NCBI RefSeq assembly: GCF_030348765.1
Contig: NZ_JAUCEU010000007.1
Span: forward strand, 5,119,501-5,183,500
Direction of reading: 5' to 3'
Length of the DNA: 64,000 bases
From: Neobacillus sp. CF12
GTDB taxonomy: Bacteria; Bacillota; Bacilli; Bacillales; Cytobacillaceae
Part shown: positions 19,584-28,420 of the stretch, one piece after another
Numbering within the stretch: the stretch's first letter is position 1
How the letters are laid out: each line of letters begins with the position of its first letter
The notes under the pieces: model-generated
What the model saw: the letters and a program-made list of their open reading frames with translations, nothing else
Told to the model about the DNA's origin: nothing
Databases searched by the model: none
Translations under genes and position numbers: made by a program

Positions 19584-19632
19584 AATAAAAAACCCTAGAA
19601 GCTGCGTTATATCACGCTTCTAGGGTTTTTAT
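19584..19632 (-). terminator. Terminator of rpsD
   Basis: AACCCTAGAAGC / GCTTCTAGGGTT perfect stem flanked by A- and T-runs, between the island and rpsD. It can work in both directions. Confidence 0.85.
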
Positions 19633-19657
19633 GATTGCTATTTAATAAGCAAATCAA

Positions 19658-20260
19658 TTAACGTGAGTAGAACTCAACGATTAGAGTTTCGTTAATTTCA
19701 GCTGGTAATTCAGAACGCTCTGGTAAACGAGTGAAAGTACCTTCAAGCTTGTCTGCATCAAATGTTAAGTAGTCAGGTACGAAGTTGTTTACTTCGATTG
19801 CTTCTTTAACAACATCAAGGTTACGTGATTTTTCACGTAAAGTGATTGTTTGACCAGGAGCTAAACGGTATGATGGGATATCTACGCGAGATCCATCAAC
19901 CATGATGTGTCCGTGGTTAACTAATTGACGAGCAGCACGACGAGTACGAGCTAAACCTAAACGGTAAACTACGTTGTCAAGACGTGATTCAAGTAGGATC
20001 ATGAAGTTTTCACCGTGAACCCCACCTAATTTGCCTGCTTTATCAAAAAGATTACGGAATTGACGCTCAGTTACTCCATACATATGACGAAGTTTTTGCT
20101 TTTCTTGTAATTGCAATCCGTATTCAGAAAGCTTCTTACGTTGGTTAGGACCATGTTGTCCAGGAGCGTAAGGACGCTTTTCTAATTCTTTACCAGTGCC
20201 GCTTAGAGAGATTCCAAGACGACGAGAGATTTTCCAGCTAGAGCCAGTATAACGAGCCAT
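19658..20260 (-). CDS. rpsD: 30S ribosomal protein S4
   Basis: 200 residues, the standard Bacillus S4 length, ATG start behind AAGGAGGAG. The N-terminus [25 protein letters not shown] and the S4 RNA-binding domain (about 90-150, [26 protein letters not shown]) are complete. S4 is a primary 16S rRNA-binding protein of the small subunit and, in Firmicutes, represses its own mRNA by binding a leader structure. The roughly 195-base untranslated leader here fits that. Transcribed alone from a strong promoter. Confidence 0.98.
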   Translation of the reverse strand: MARYTGSSWKISRRLGISLSGTGKELEKRPYAPGQHGPNQRKKLSEYGLQLQEKQKLRHMYGVTERQFRNLFDKAGKLGGVHGENFMILLESRLDNVVYRLGLARTRRAARQLVNHGHIMVDGSRVDIPSYRLAPGQTITLREKSRNLDVVKEAIEVNNFVPDYLTFDADKLEGTFTRLPERSELPAEINETLIVEFYSR

Positions 20261-20456
20261 GAATGACTCCTCCTTAGTGTTTTTATTTTGGTAAAATAAA
20301 AACCGTTATGAAACATCAATGATAGCCATTTTGTTTTCATGCACCTTCGCCCTAGCAGCAGAGGGTTACAAGATACACCATCATAAGTATGAATGACTTA
20401 TGAGGAACAAACTGAGACCGTTCAAGTGTTCACATAGGCTGCAGTTATTTTACACA
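20261..20456 (-). promoter_or_regulatory. Putative S4 autoregulatory leader RNA of rpsD
   Basis: A 195-base untranslated leader between the rpsD promoter and start codon, with several inverted repeats (for example ATGACTTATGAGG/ATAAGTATGAAT, and GGTTTTTATTTTA/TAAAATAAAAACC near the start codon). Its length and place match the S4 leader known in Firmicutes. I did not fold it, so the S4-binding pseudoknot is not demonstrated. Confidence 0.5.
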
Positions 20457-20462
20457 AAGAGT

Positions 20463-20492
20463 ATTATATAATTTTATTCATCAATGTGTCAA
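20463..20492 (-). promoter_or_regulatory. Sigma-A promoter of rpsD
   Basis: On the minus strand, TTGACA (20487-20492) and TATAAT (20463-20468) with an 18-base spacer: perfect hexamers, as expected for a ribosomal protein gene. Confidence 0.85.
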
Positions 20493-20578
20493 GTTAATTT
20501 CAGGAAAATCCTTTCCGTTGTTGAATAGTATATAGAAATAAAATAAAAAGTAAGCGTTTTCAATCAGGAGGAGTCGTT

Positions 20579-21691
20579 TTGGAAAATAAAAAATTGCAAT
20601 TCGAAACGGAAGCTATTCATGCGGGGTATCAATCAGTCGAACATCTGGATAGTTTAGTACCTCCCTTGTATCAGACATCTACTTTTACCTTTGATAGTGC
20701 TGAACAAGGAGAAAGAAGGTTTGCAGGGCAGGAAGAAGGCTTTGTCTATTCTCGGCTGGGAAATCCAACGGTTAAAATTCTCGAAGACCGGATGGCGAGG
20801 CTTGAGCAAGGGGAAGCGGGTTTAGCCTTTTCCTCAGGAATGGCAGCTGTTTCTGCTGTATTGGCTGCTTTGACCAAATCAGGTGACCAAATCTTATGTT
20901 CGCAAGGAGTATATGGCTGTACGTTTGGATTACTGCAAATGATGAATGAAAAATATAACATTGATCATGATTTTTCAGCTATGACTTCCAGGGGAATTCT
21001 AGAATCAGACATTAAATCAAATACAACATGTATGTATATCGAAACCCCCATAAATCCTACCATGAAACTTGTTGATTTAGAATTAGTCGCAAGTGTTGCC
21101 AAACAACGAGGTATACATAGTGCAACAAAATATATTTGTGGCCACGGTGATGTCATTGCTGGGGTTGTTATCGGTAAAAGAGAATTTATCCAAAAGGTCT
21201 CAAAAACAACTCAAAAAAATATGGGAGGAATCATCTCTCCTTTCGATGCTTGGTTATTACTAAGAGGCTTAAAAACATTGGCTGTTAGAATGGATCGTCA
21301 TTGCGAGAATGCAAGTATGCTTGTTGAATACTTACGGTAACATCCAAAAGTAGAAAGAATCTATTTTCCTGGTAATAGTGACTATATAGAAGATAATCGG
21401 ATTATGCATAAACAAATGAAAAAACCAGGCGGTTTAATTTCATTTTCCAAAAAGGAACCAAACAGACAGCACAATTATTTATGAACCAATTAAAATTGAT
21501 AAAAATAGCGGTTAACCTTGGTGATGCAGAATCGTTGATCCAACATCCTGCTACAAATGACACATGCTGTCGTTCCAGAAGAAGAACGAAGAAAAATGAG
21601 AATAGAGGACACATTACTCCGCCTGTCGGTGGGGCTGGAAGCTTGGGAAGATATCCAAGCAGACATAGAGCAAGCACTTAATAAAATTTAA
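20579..21691 (+). pseudogene. Broken PLP-dependent methionine gamma-lyase/cystathionine gamma-synthase-type gene
   Basis: A Cys/Met-metabolism PLP enzyme gene with good N-terminal matches (ETEAIHAGYQ, VPPLYQTSTF, YSRLGNPTVKILEDR, FSSGMAAVSAVL) and the lysine motif SATKYICGHGD that binds PLP. About 25-30 residues between KQRGIH and SATKY are missing; that segment normally holds the VDNTF aspartate region. A TAA stop follows EYLR (21338-21340). The rest (HPKVERIYFPG ... then, in other frames, NLGDAESLIQHPA and EEERRKMRIEDTLLRLSVGLEAWEDI ... LNKI) continues through at least two frameshifts to the normal end at 21691. It still has an AGGAGGAG ribosome site. Certainly non-functional as a lyase. 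Confidence 0.88.
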
Positions 21692-21750
21692 AAAACTCGC
21701 CGCGGCGAGTTTAGGCTGTCGAGAAAGTCCCGACAGCCATTATTTTTTCT
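21692..21750 (+). terminator. Double hairpin after the PLP pseudogene
   Basis: AAACTCGC/GCGAGTTT stem (21693-21712), then GGCTGTCGAGAAAGTCCCGACAGCC (21714-21738) with TTATTTTTT. The first hairpin recurs, slightly altered, at 22467-22490. The second begins a segment shared with the IS1182 locus at 41780. Confidence 0.7.
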
Positions 21751-21812
21751 ATAACTTTAACAATGCGCCGTGTTTATCTAAATATAGGTGGTGTGTATGA
21801 TTATCTACAAGA

Positions 21813-22377
21813 CCTGATTAAGGACAAATCCTTGTCGCAGAGCGTAGGATTTGTCCTCAAGTCCCCTGATTAAGGACAAATCCTTGTGGCAGAGCGTAGG
21901 ATTTGTCCTCAAGCCCCCTGATTAAGGACAAATCCTTTCGTAGAGCGTACGATTTGTCCTCAAGCCCCCTGATTAAGGACAAATCCTTGTCGCAGAGCGT
22001 AGGATTTGTCCTCAAGATCCCTGATTAAGGACAAATCCTTTCGTAGAGCGTAGGATTTGTCCTCAAGCCCCTGATTAAGGACAAATCCTTGTCGCAGAGC
22101 GTAGGATTTGTCCTCAAGATCCCTGATTAAGGGACAAATCCTTATCGCAGAGCGTAGGATTTGTCCTCAAGCCCCCTGATTAAGGACAAATCCTTTCGTA
22201 GAGCGTAGGATTTGTCCTCAAGCCCCCTGATTAAGGACAAATCCTTGTCGCAGAGCGTAGGATTTGTCCTCAAGATCCCTGATTAAGGACAAATCCTTAT
22301 CGCAGAGCGTAGGATTTGTCCTCAAGACCCCTGATTAAGGATAAACCTTTGTCGCAGAGCGTACGATTTGTCCTTAA
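21813..22377. repeat. Tandem array of eleven ~52-bp palindromic units
   Basis: Units begin at about 21813, 21865, 21917, 21968, 22020, 22070, 22122, 22175, 22226, 22278 and 22330, with a period of 50-53 bases. Each has the form CCTGATTAAGGACAAATCC, a short centre and GGATTTGTCCTCAAG, so each unit is itself a hairpin (AGGACAAATCC/GGATTTGTCCT, 11 pairs). The centres come in variants (TTGTCGCAGAGCGTA, TTTCGTAGAGCGTA, TTATCGCAGAGCGTA) and the last unit is the most diverged. There are no unique spacers and no adjacent cas gene. No coding frame runs through it. Confidence 0.95.
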
Positions 22378-22435
22378 ATAGCATAGTCTATTTAAATGAA
22401 GTATCTGTAAATAAAGATTCAGAGAAAAATGAAAA

Positions 22436-22492
22436 ATGCCGAGAAACATACCATTTCTCGACAATAAAAACTCGCAGCTGCGAGTTTTTAGT
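22436..22492 (-). terminator. Hairpins beyond ytsP
   Basis: AAAAACTCGCAGCTGCGAGTTTTT (22467-22490) is a strong bidirectional terminator for ytsP. To its left, GCCGAGAAACATACCATTTCTCG (22438-22460) forms another hairpin that resembles one at 43430 beside the IS1182 locus. Confidence 0.75.
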
Positions 22493-22493
22493 T

Positions 22494-22976
22494 TTACAAA
22501 TGATTAACTAGAATGGCTGTAATTTCTTCCAATTGCACTTGGTCTAATTCATCAAAGCGATTTTTTTCTGGTGAGTCAATATCCAAGACACCGAGTAACT
22601 TTCCATCCTTCATTAGAGGAATGACAATTTCAGAATTGGAAGCTGCATCGCAGGCAATATGACCAGGAAATTGATGAACGTCTTCTACCCGGATTGTTTC
22701 TTTATTTTTTGCAGATGTTCCACATACACCTTTTCCAAGCGGGATACGCACACAAGCAGGTAGTCCTTGAAAGGGACCTAAAACGAGTTCATTGTTCTCA
22801 TCCATTAGATAGAATCCAACCCAGTTAATCCGATCAAGGAACTGGTTTAATAATGCAGAAGTATTACTAAGATTAGCGATTTGGTTTTTCTCGCCATGCA
22901 GGAGTGCCTGTAATTGTTTTTTTACCAATTCATAATTTTCTTGGCGGCTCCCTTTGTACATTTCGACATTAAACAT
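22494..22976 (-). CDS. ytsP: GAF-domain free methionine-(R)-sulfoxide reductase
   Basis: 160 residues forming one GAF domain, the size of the fRMsr family (yeast YKG9, E. coli MsrC). The three family cysteines are present: C75 (PACVRI), C85 (GKGVCGT) and C109 (HIACDA), together with the substrate-pocket residues NWVGFY and SEIVIP. It reduces free Met-R-sulfoxide in the cytosol, a repair role after oxidative stress. It lies head-to-head with refZ, matching B. subtilis order (ytsP, yttP/refZ, ezrA). Confidence 0.9.
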   Translation of the reverse strand: MFNVEMYKGSRQENYELVKKQLQALLHGEKNQIANLSNTSALLNQFLDRINWVGFYLMDENNELVLGPFQGLPACVRIPLGKGVCGTSAKNKETIRVEDVHQFPGHIACDAASNSEIVIPLMKDGKLLGVLDIDSPEKNRFDELDQVQLEEITAILVNHL

Positions 22977-23129
22977 GTTTTTTCACCCATCCTCTTCTTA
23001 AATTCTTCATTATTTTATCAAACTAACATGAAAAAGAGCATACTTTGTCGATAATTTATTGAAGGAATCAATCATCTTTAAAAGAATTGTTATAGATAGG
23101 ATAAAAGGTTTGTTTATAGGAGGTGTAAG

Positions 23130-23759
23130 ATGAAAAAGGATTCTAAAGAAGAAATCGTTAAAGCAGCAATATCGCTTTTTAATTCAAATGGATATGCGGG
23201 AACATCGATACGAGATATTGCTACCGCAGCACAAGTAAACTCCGCAACAATCGCCTACCATTTTGAAAATAAACTCGGATTATTAGAATATTGCTTTACT
23301 TACTTTTTTGAGAAATATCTCCAAATTATTGAAGAAAAGTTTTCTTTAATGGATGCAGGGGTAAAGGATTGTTTAAAAAGGATTACTGCTGATTTGCTCC
23401 ACTACCAATGTGAAAATATTGAACTAACAAGCTTTGTTTACCGAGAGATGTCAATGGATTCTCAGGTAGTAAGAGAAATTATGTCAACCTACGCTCTAAA
23501 AGAGAAGTACTATTTTCAAAAGATATTTGAAAAAGGGTTCGAAAGAAAAGAATTCCGTCCACACTCCATTGCATACCTAATTATCCAGTACAAAGGCTTA
23601 CTTATGATGCCATTTATTAATGCCCATTATTTACGAGAAGTACTCTATATTTTTCCAAATGAAAGATTCTTTGAACAAAAGTACCTAAAGGAAATAAACA
23701 TTTGGATTGAAAATACATTAGGGACAAGATTTATTGAAAAGAAAGAGGCCATACTGTAA
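23130..23759 (+). CDS. refZ: TetR-family regulator RefZ
   Basis: 209 residues, ATG start behind AGGAGGTG. The N-terminal TetR helix-turn-helix covers about 7-55 (EEIVKAAISLFNSNGYAGTSIRDIA ... ATIAYHFENKLGLLEYCF), and the C-terminal part is an all-helical dimerisation domain. The place upstream of ezrA and next to ytsP matches yttP/refZ of B. subtilis, whose product binds origin-proximal sites and influences FtsZ assembly and chromosome capture at sporulation. The assignment rests on family and synteny. A terminator follows at 23788-23840. Confidence 0.85.
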   Translation: MKKDSKEEIVKAAISLFNSNGYAGTSIRDIATAAQVNSATIAYHFENKLGLLEYCFTYFFEKYLQIIEEKFSLMDAGVKDCLKRITADLLHYQCENIELTSFVYREMSMDSQVVREIMSTYALKEKYYFQKIFEKGFERKEFRPHSIAYLIIQYKGLLMMPFINAHYLREVLYIFPNERFFEQKYLKEINIWIENTLGTRFIEKKEAIL

Positions 23760-23787
23760 CTGAAGTATAGATAAATTGATATTTTTG

Positions 23788-23840
23788 CGATAAGCACTAG
23801 CTGGGGAAACTTAGTTTCCTTTATGCTGGTGCTTTTTGAT
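23788..23840 (+). terminator. Terminator of refZ
   Basis: AAGCACTAGC / GCTGGTGCTT stem with an inner GGAAAC/GTTTCC pair and a T-run. Confidence 0.8.
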
Positions 23841-24033
23841 TTGGAAATTTAGTGGGTTTTTGTCATAAAATAGTTCGTTGAAATTTCTTTTTCAAAAAAC
23901 TTTAAAATAATAGTCAAAAAATGTCGTTTACATGGTATCATAGAGGCATTGAACTTTACACTATTTATTGTTTTTTATAGATTAGTATCTCTCGCTTGGA
24001 TTTAATGAAGTGTTTGAAACAGGGGGCTTGAAT

Positions 24034-25719
24034 GTGAAATTTTTTATTGGATTTATCATCCTACTACTAGCCTTATTTGTATTGGGGTATTTTATAAAGA
24101 AGAAGTATTTTAAAGAAATGGATAGGTTAGAAGCCTGGAAAATTGATTTGTTTAATCGACCAATATTGGATGAAATGTCAAAAGTAAAGCAATTGAATAT
24201 GACTGGACAAACCGAAGAATTATTCGAGGGCTGGCGTAGTCAATGGGATGATATTGTTACGGTTAAATTACCGCATCTGGAAGAGATGTTATTTGATGCT
24301 GAAGAATTTATTGACAAATATCGCTTTAATAAAGCGAAAGCGGTACAACAGGAAATCAATGATCAGTTGTTATCAACAGAAAATGAGATTAATAAAATTG
24401 TCGAAGAGCTTCATGAACTTGTTGGAAGTGAAGAAAAGAATAGAACTGAGATTGAGCAACTAAAGGAATTATATCGTGAAACAAAAAAGACACTGCTTGC
24501 ACATCGACATAGTTTTGGTAAATCCGAAAAATACTTAGAAACTCAACTAGAAGATGTAACGAAAAAATTCCATGAATTCGATGATAAGACTGAACATGGT
24601 AATTATCTAGAAGCACGTGAACTTGTACTATCCATTCATGAACAACTAGGACAAGTAAAAAATAATATGGATTTAATTCCGCAGCTTCTAATAGAGTGCC
24701 AATCTCTAATACCAGCCCAATTGAATGAAATTCATGAAGGTTATCGGGAAATGACTGATAAAGGCTATTACTTAGAACATATTCAACTAGAAACTGAAAT
24801 CGAAAGTTTACAAGGGAAATTGGTTGAGTATCTTGCCTTTATTGAAGAGACAAAAATTGAACAAGCACTAGAAGGAATTGGTGAAGTTAAAGAACGAATC
24901 GATATACTGTTTGACTTATTGGAAAAAGAAGTGAATGCAAAGCATTTTATCCTTCAAAACGAAAAAGGCATGAGCGGGCTCTTAACTTCAGTACTTGATG
25001 AACATGACCACCTTTCTAATGAAGTAAAGCATGTTCAAGAAAGTTATCATTTAACAGAAAGTGACTTTGAAATACAAAGGCATTTGGAAAAACAGCTTGC
25101 ATCTGTAACGAAACATTATGAAATTTTGATGGAAAAGATAAATATGAATGAGACGGCCTTAACGATTCTTTGTGAAGAATTGAAAGAGGTAAAAACTCAT
25201 ATCGAAATGATTCAGGAAGAGCAGGAGAATTTTGGAATAAAGCTGCAGGCACTGCGCAAGGATGAATTCGAAGCACGAGAAACGCTTAGGGAATTAACTA
25301 AAAAAGTAGGCGAAACCATTCGTTTAGTTTCAAAGAGTAATATACCTGGTTTACCGGAAGATTATAAGTATCTTTATGAGGACACAAATGAAAGTATTCA
25401 AAACGTAAAGCTTCAACTTCAAGAAAAGCCGCTTAACGTTTCAGCGTTAAATCAATATCTAGAAATTGCAGTTTTAACTGTTGATAAATTATCCAGTACA
25501 ACAATCGAATTGATCGAAAATGTAATCCTTGCTGAAAAGGCGATTCAATATGGAAACAGGTATCGGAGTCACTATCCTCCTGTTGCCAAAGGGCTAAATG
25601 ATGCAGAACATGCATTTAGACAATTTGAGTATCAGGAAGCATTAGAGCAGGCAGCGGTAGCCCTTGAATCCGTTGATCCTGGCGCTTTAAAGAAAATCAA
25701 AGCAACAATTGGAAAGTAA
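24034..25719 (+). CDS. ezrA: Septation ring formation regulator EzrA
   Basis: 561 residues from the GTG at 24034, which has AGGGGG at 24021-24026 (7 bases). The frame is open upstream to a GTG at 24010 that lacks a ribosome site. One N-terminal membrane helix (about 2-23) precedes a long cytoplasmic chain of spectrin-like coiled coils rich in Glu, Lys and Leu. Length and topology match B. subtilis EzrA (562 residues), a membrane-anchored FtsZ-binding protein that keeps Z-rings at mid-cell and links division with wall synthesis. The C-terminal patch (GNRYRSHYPPV ... FRQFEYQEALEQA) is typical. Terminator at 25734-25771. Confidence 0.95.
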   Translation: MKFFIGFIILLLALFVLGYFIKKKYFKEMDRLEAWKIDLFNRPILDEMSKVKQLNMTGQTEELFEGWRSQWDDIVTVKLPHLEEMLFDAEEFIDKYRFNKAKAVQQEINDQLLSTENEINKIVEELHELVGSEEKNRTEIEQLKELYRETKKTLLAHRHSFGKSEKYLETQLEDVTKKFHEFDDKTEHGNYLEARELVLSIHEQLGQVKNNMDLIPQLLIECQSLIPAQLNEIHEGYREMTDKGYYLEHIQLETEIESLQGKLVEYLAFIEETKIEQALEGIGEVKERIDILFDLLEKEVNAKHFILQNEKGMSGLLTSVLDEHDHLSNEVKHVQESYHLTESDFEIQRHLEKQLASVTKHYEILMEKINMNETALTILCEELKEVKTHIEMIQEEQENFGIKLQALRKDEFEARETLRELTKKVGETIRLVSKSNIPGLPEDYKYLYEDTNESIQNVKLQLQEKPLNVSALNQYLEIAVLTVDKLSSTTIELIENVILAEKAIQYGNRYRSHYPPVAKGLNDAEHAFRQFEYQEALEQAAVALESVDPGALKKIKATIGK

Positions 25720-25733
25720 TGAAAATAATCTCT

Positions 25734-25771
25734 TAAACCGATTCAGCCAAAAAGGCGAATCGGTTTTTATT
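25734..25771 (+). terminator. Terminator of ezrA
   Basis: AACCGATTC / GAATCGGTT stem followed by TTTTT. Confidence 0.85.
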
Positions 25772-25847
25772 TGTCTATTTCACAATTCTTTTTCAATTGA
25801 TTAACTTTGTGGTAAGATTTATTCTGCGTAAAGGTGAGGTGTTAACA

Positions 25848-26990
25848 ATGATTTATTTTGATAATAGTGCAACAACAAGACCGTATAAAGAAGTTTTAGA
25901 TTCTTTTGTAAAGGTCTCTAGTGATTTTTTCGGAAATCCATCTTCCTTACATGGCTTAGGAGTTCAGGCTGAAAAACTACTCACACAAGCCCGCGTACAG
26001 GTAGCAAATCTTCTTTCTGTAAAGCCATCAGAGATTTATTTTACCTCTGGAGGCACTGAAAGTAATAATTTGGCCATTAAAGGAACAGCGATTTCACATA
26101 AAAATAGAGGGAAGCACTTGATTTTATCTAGTGTTGAACACCCTTCTGTTCGTGGGGCGATGGACCAGTTAAAAAAGCTTGGGTTCAATATTACCTATAT
26201 ACCTGCAGATCAAAATGGCAGGGTGAACGTAGAAGATATCAAAGCCTCCATACAAAAGGATACAATCCTTGTTTCTGTTATGCATGTAAATAATGAAGTT
26301 GGAACTATTCAGCCCATTAAGGAAATTGGAGAGCTCTTGAAACAGTACCCAACCATATTTTTCCATGTGGATGCTGTTCAAGCAATTGGGAAAGTTCCCT
26401 TGAACTTGGTAAAAAACGGTATAGATTTATGCTCATTTTCGGCCCATAAGTTTCATGGCTTAAAGGGTACTGGTGCCCTTTTTATAAGAGAAGGTGTAAA
26501 ACTCGACCCGCTTTTTTCAGGTGGTAACCAAGAGTGGCAAGTAAGAAGCGGTACGGAAAATGTAGCAGGTGCTGTTGCAATGGCAAAGGCATTGAGAATG
26601 TCAATGATGAGCAGTGAATCCGGAATAGAAAGAATGAGAAAAGTAAAGGGTGTCTTAAGGGAAGAGTTAAGTCGAATCGATGGTCTTACGATCAACACAC
26701 CATTGGAAGATTCAGCACCTCATATACTGAACTTTTCTATAAGAGGAATTAAAGCTGAAGTTCTAATCCATGCTCTTGAGCAGAAAGGAATCTTTTTATC
26801 GACAACAAGTGCTTGTTCCTCAAAGAAACAATTACCAAGTCAAACACTGTTAGCGATGGGGGTTCCGGACGATTTGGCTGATAGTGCATTTAGGATAAGC
26901 TTATCGTATGATAATACGGAAGATGAAGCACGAACAGTAGTTAATGCAATTGAAGAGTCAGCCAAACAACTTAGAAAGGTTATGAAATAA
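25848..26990 (+). CDS. nifZ: Cysteine desulfurase paired with ThiI
   Basis: 380 residues from the ATG at 25848, behind AAAGGTGAGGTG. The open frame extends to 25797, but only this start gives the conserved MIYFDNSATT N-terminus. It is a class V aminotransferase-fold PLP enzyme: the PLP lysine is K201 (SAHKFHGLKGTG) and the catalytic cysteine is C323 (TSACSSKKQ). It takes sulfur from cysteine as persulfide. It is one base upstream of thiI and on the same strand, as in B. subtilis nifZ-thiI, so its job is to feed ThiI for 4-thiouridine in tRNA rather than general Fe-S assembly. Confidence 0.93.
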   Translation: MIYFDNSATTRPYKEVLDSFVKVSSDFFGNPSSLHGLGVQAEKLLTQARVQVANLLSVKPSEIYFTSGGTESNNLAIKGTAISHKNRGKHLILSSVEHPSVRGAMDQLKKLGFNITYIPADQNGRVNVEDIKASIQKDTILVSVMHVNNEVGTIQPIKEIGELLKQYPTIFFHVDAVQAIGKVPLNLVKNGIDLCSFSAHKFHGLKGTGALFIREGVKLDPLFSGGNQEWQVRSGTENVAGAVAMAKALRMSMMSSESGIERMRKVKGVLREELSRIDGLTINTPLEDSAPHILNFSIRGIKAEVLIHALEQKGIFLSTTSACSSKKQLPSQTLLAMGVPDDLADSAFRISLSYDNTEDEARTVVNAIEESAKQLRKVMK

Positions 26991-26991
26991 T

Positions 26992-28197
26992 ATGAATTAT
27001 GATCGTATATTGATACGTTATGGTGAAATTTCTACCAAAGGAAGAAATCGGAAGAAATTTGTAGACAAGTTAAGAAAGAGCGTTCGAATCGCATTAGCAC
27101 CTTTTCCAAAAATAAAAATAAGGGCTGAACGTGACAGGATGTACGTTCTGCTGAATGGGGAAAATGTCGAAGAGGTTATTCATTCTTTGAAAAATATTTT
27201 TGGAATTCAATCGCTAAGCCCAGCGATAAGAGTGGAAAGAGACATTGAACAAATGAAAGAGGCCGCTCTTTCATTGATAAAAAGTCTGTACAAAGAGGGG
27301 CAAACCTTTAAAATTTCTCCAAAAAGATCCGATAAAACGTTTGAATTGGACACATCTGGCATCAATCACACCTTTGGTGGACATATTCTCGAAAACATAC
27401 CAGGCATAAAGGTTGATGTGAAAAATCCTGATATAAACTTAAAAATTGAAGTTTTAAGTGAAGCAATTTACATGTCATGTGAGAATATATTAGGGGCTGG
27501 CGGACTTCCTGTGGGTTCTAGTGGGAAAGCGATGTTAATGCTATCAGGAGGAATTGATAGTCCAGTTGCAGGTTATTTGACGATGAAACGAGGAGTAGAA
27601 ATTGAGGCTATACATTTTTTTAGTCCTCCGTTTACAAGTGAAAGATCTAAGGAGAAAGTAATCGATTTGTCCAAAAAGCTTTCTGAAATTTTTGGCTCAA
27701 TGAAACTGCATATTGTCCCATTTACTACTATTCAAGAAACCATTAGAGACCAAGTTCCTGAAAATTATTCCATGACTACTACAAGAAGGTTTATGCTCCG
27801 GATTGCGGATGAGATTAGAAAAAAACAGGAAGGCCTTGCCATTATTACGGGAGATAATCTTGGACAGGTTGCCAGTCAAACACTGGAAAGCATGTATGCC
27901 ATTAATGAGGTAACGAATACTCCAATCCTAAGACCCCTTTTAACAATGGATAAAAATGATATTATAAAAATTGCCAAAGACATTGATACGTATGATATTT
28001 CCATTAGACCATTCGAGGATTGCTGTACAATATTTGTTCCATCCTCACCAAAAACAAAACCAAAAAGAGAAAAAGTCCAGCACTACGAAAGTTTCTATGA
28101 CTTCGACACCTTAATCCAGGAAGCAGTACAAAAGACAGAAACCCTAAATATCAAACCAGACAACAAACAAGTCTCAGAATTTGATGATTTATTTTAA
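26992..28197 (+). CDS. thiI: tRNA 4-thiouridine synthase ThiI
   Basis: 401 residues. It has an N-terminal ferredoxin-like and THUMP RNA-binding region (about 1-165) and a PP-loop ATPase domain with MLSGGIDSPVAGY at about 182-194. Like Bacillus ThiI, it lacks the C-terminal rhodanese domain found in E. coli, so the persulfide comes straight from the partner desulfurase. It adenylates U8 of tRNA and installs sulfur. It is co-transcribed with nifZ (one-base gap). Confidence 0.96.
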   Translation: MNYDRILIRYGEISTKGRNRKKFVDKLRKSVRIALAPFPKIKIRAERDRMYVLLNGENVEEVIHSLKNIFGIQSLSPAIRVERDIEQMKEAALSLIKSLYKEGQTFKISPKRSDKTFELDTSGINHTFGGHILENIPGIKVDVKNPDINLKIEVLSEAIYMSCENILGAGGLPVGSSGKAMLMLSGGIDSPVAGYLTMKRGVEIEAIHFFSPPFTSERSKEKVIDLSKKLSEIFGSMKLHIVPFTTIQETIRDQVPENYSMTTTRRFMLRIADEIRKKQEGLAIITGDNLGQVASQTLESMYAINEVTNTPILRPLLTMDKNDIIKIAKDIDTYDISIRPFEDCCTIFVPSSPKTKPKREKVQHYESFYDFDTLIQEAVQKTETLNIKPDNKQVSEFDDLF

Positions 28198-28230
28198 GTT
28201 GTGATACTGTTCATCAGATATTGGCATAAT

Positions 28231-28420
28231 GTTGATTGGAACGGAAGGCACGAAGACTCCTCGAAAATGCTATCGCATTTTCTTCGTGCGTGGGCGGATT
28301 CAAGGAGTAATTCAATGTCCTGCAGGAGGACGGGACAGGGGAGACCCCGCAGGCGCTTTAGCGCCGAGGAGGCTTCCCGAACCGCCTGCGGAAAGCGAAG
28401 TGCCTGGAGTTCCAATCGAC
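28231..28420. repeat. GC-rich dispersed repeat, copy 1
   Basis: Starts GTTGATTGGAACGGAAGGC and ends GGAGTTCCAATCGAC, so its ends are inverted repeats. The interior holds GGGGAGACCCCGCAGGCGC, GCGCCGAGGAGGCTTCCCG and CCTGCGGAAAGCGAAG. About 190 bp, markedly richer in GC than its surroundings. Two related copies flank the IS1182 remnant (41860-41988 inverted, 43236-43366). Similar sequences are common between genes of many Bacillus genomes (recollection). This copy has an extra segment (about 28262-28310) compared with the others. Short open frames inside it are not genes. Confidence 0.85.

Noticed and set aside
21813..22377. CRISPR array
   Set aside because: Units are directly adjoining palindromes of 50-53 bases without unique spacers, and there is no cas gene nearby.
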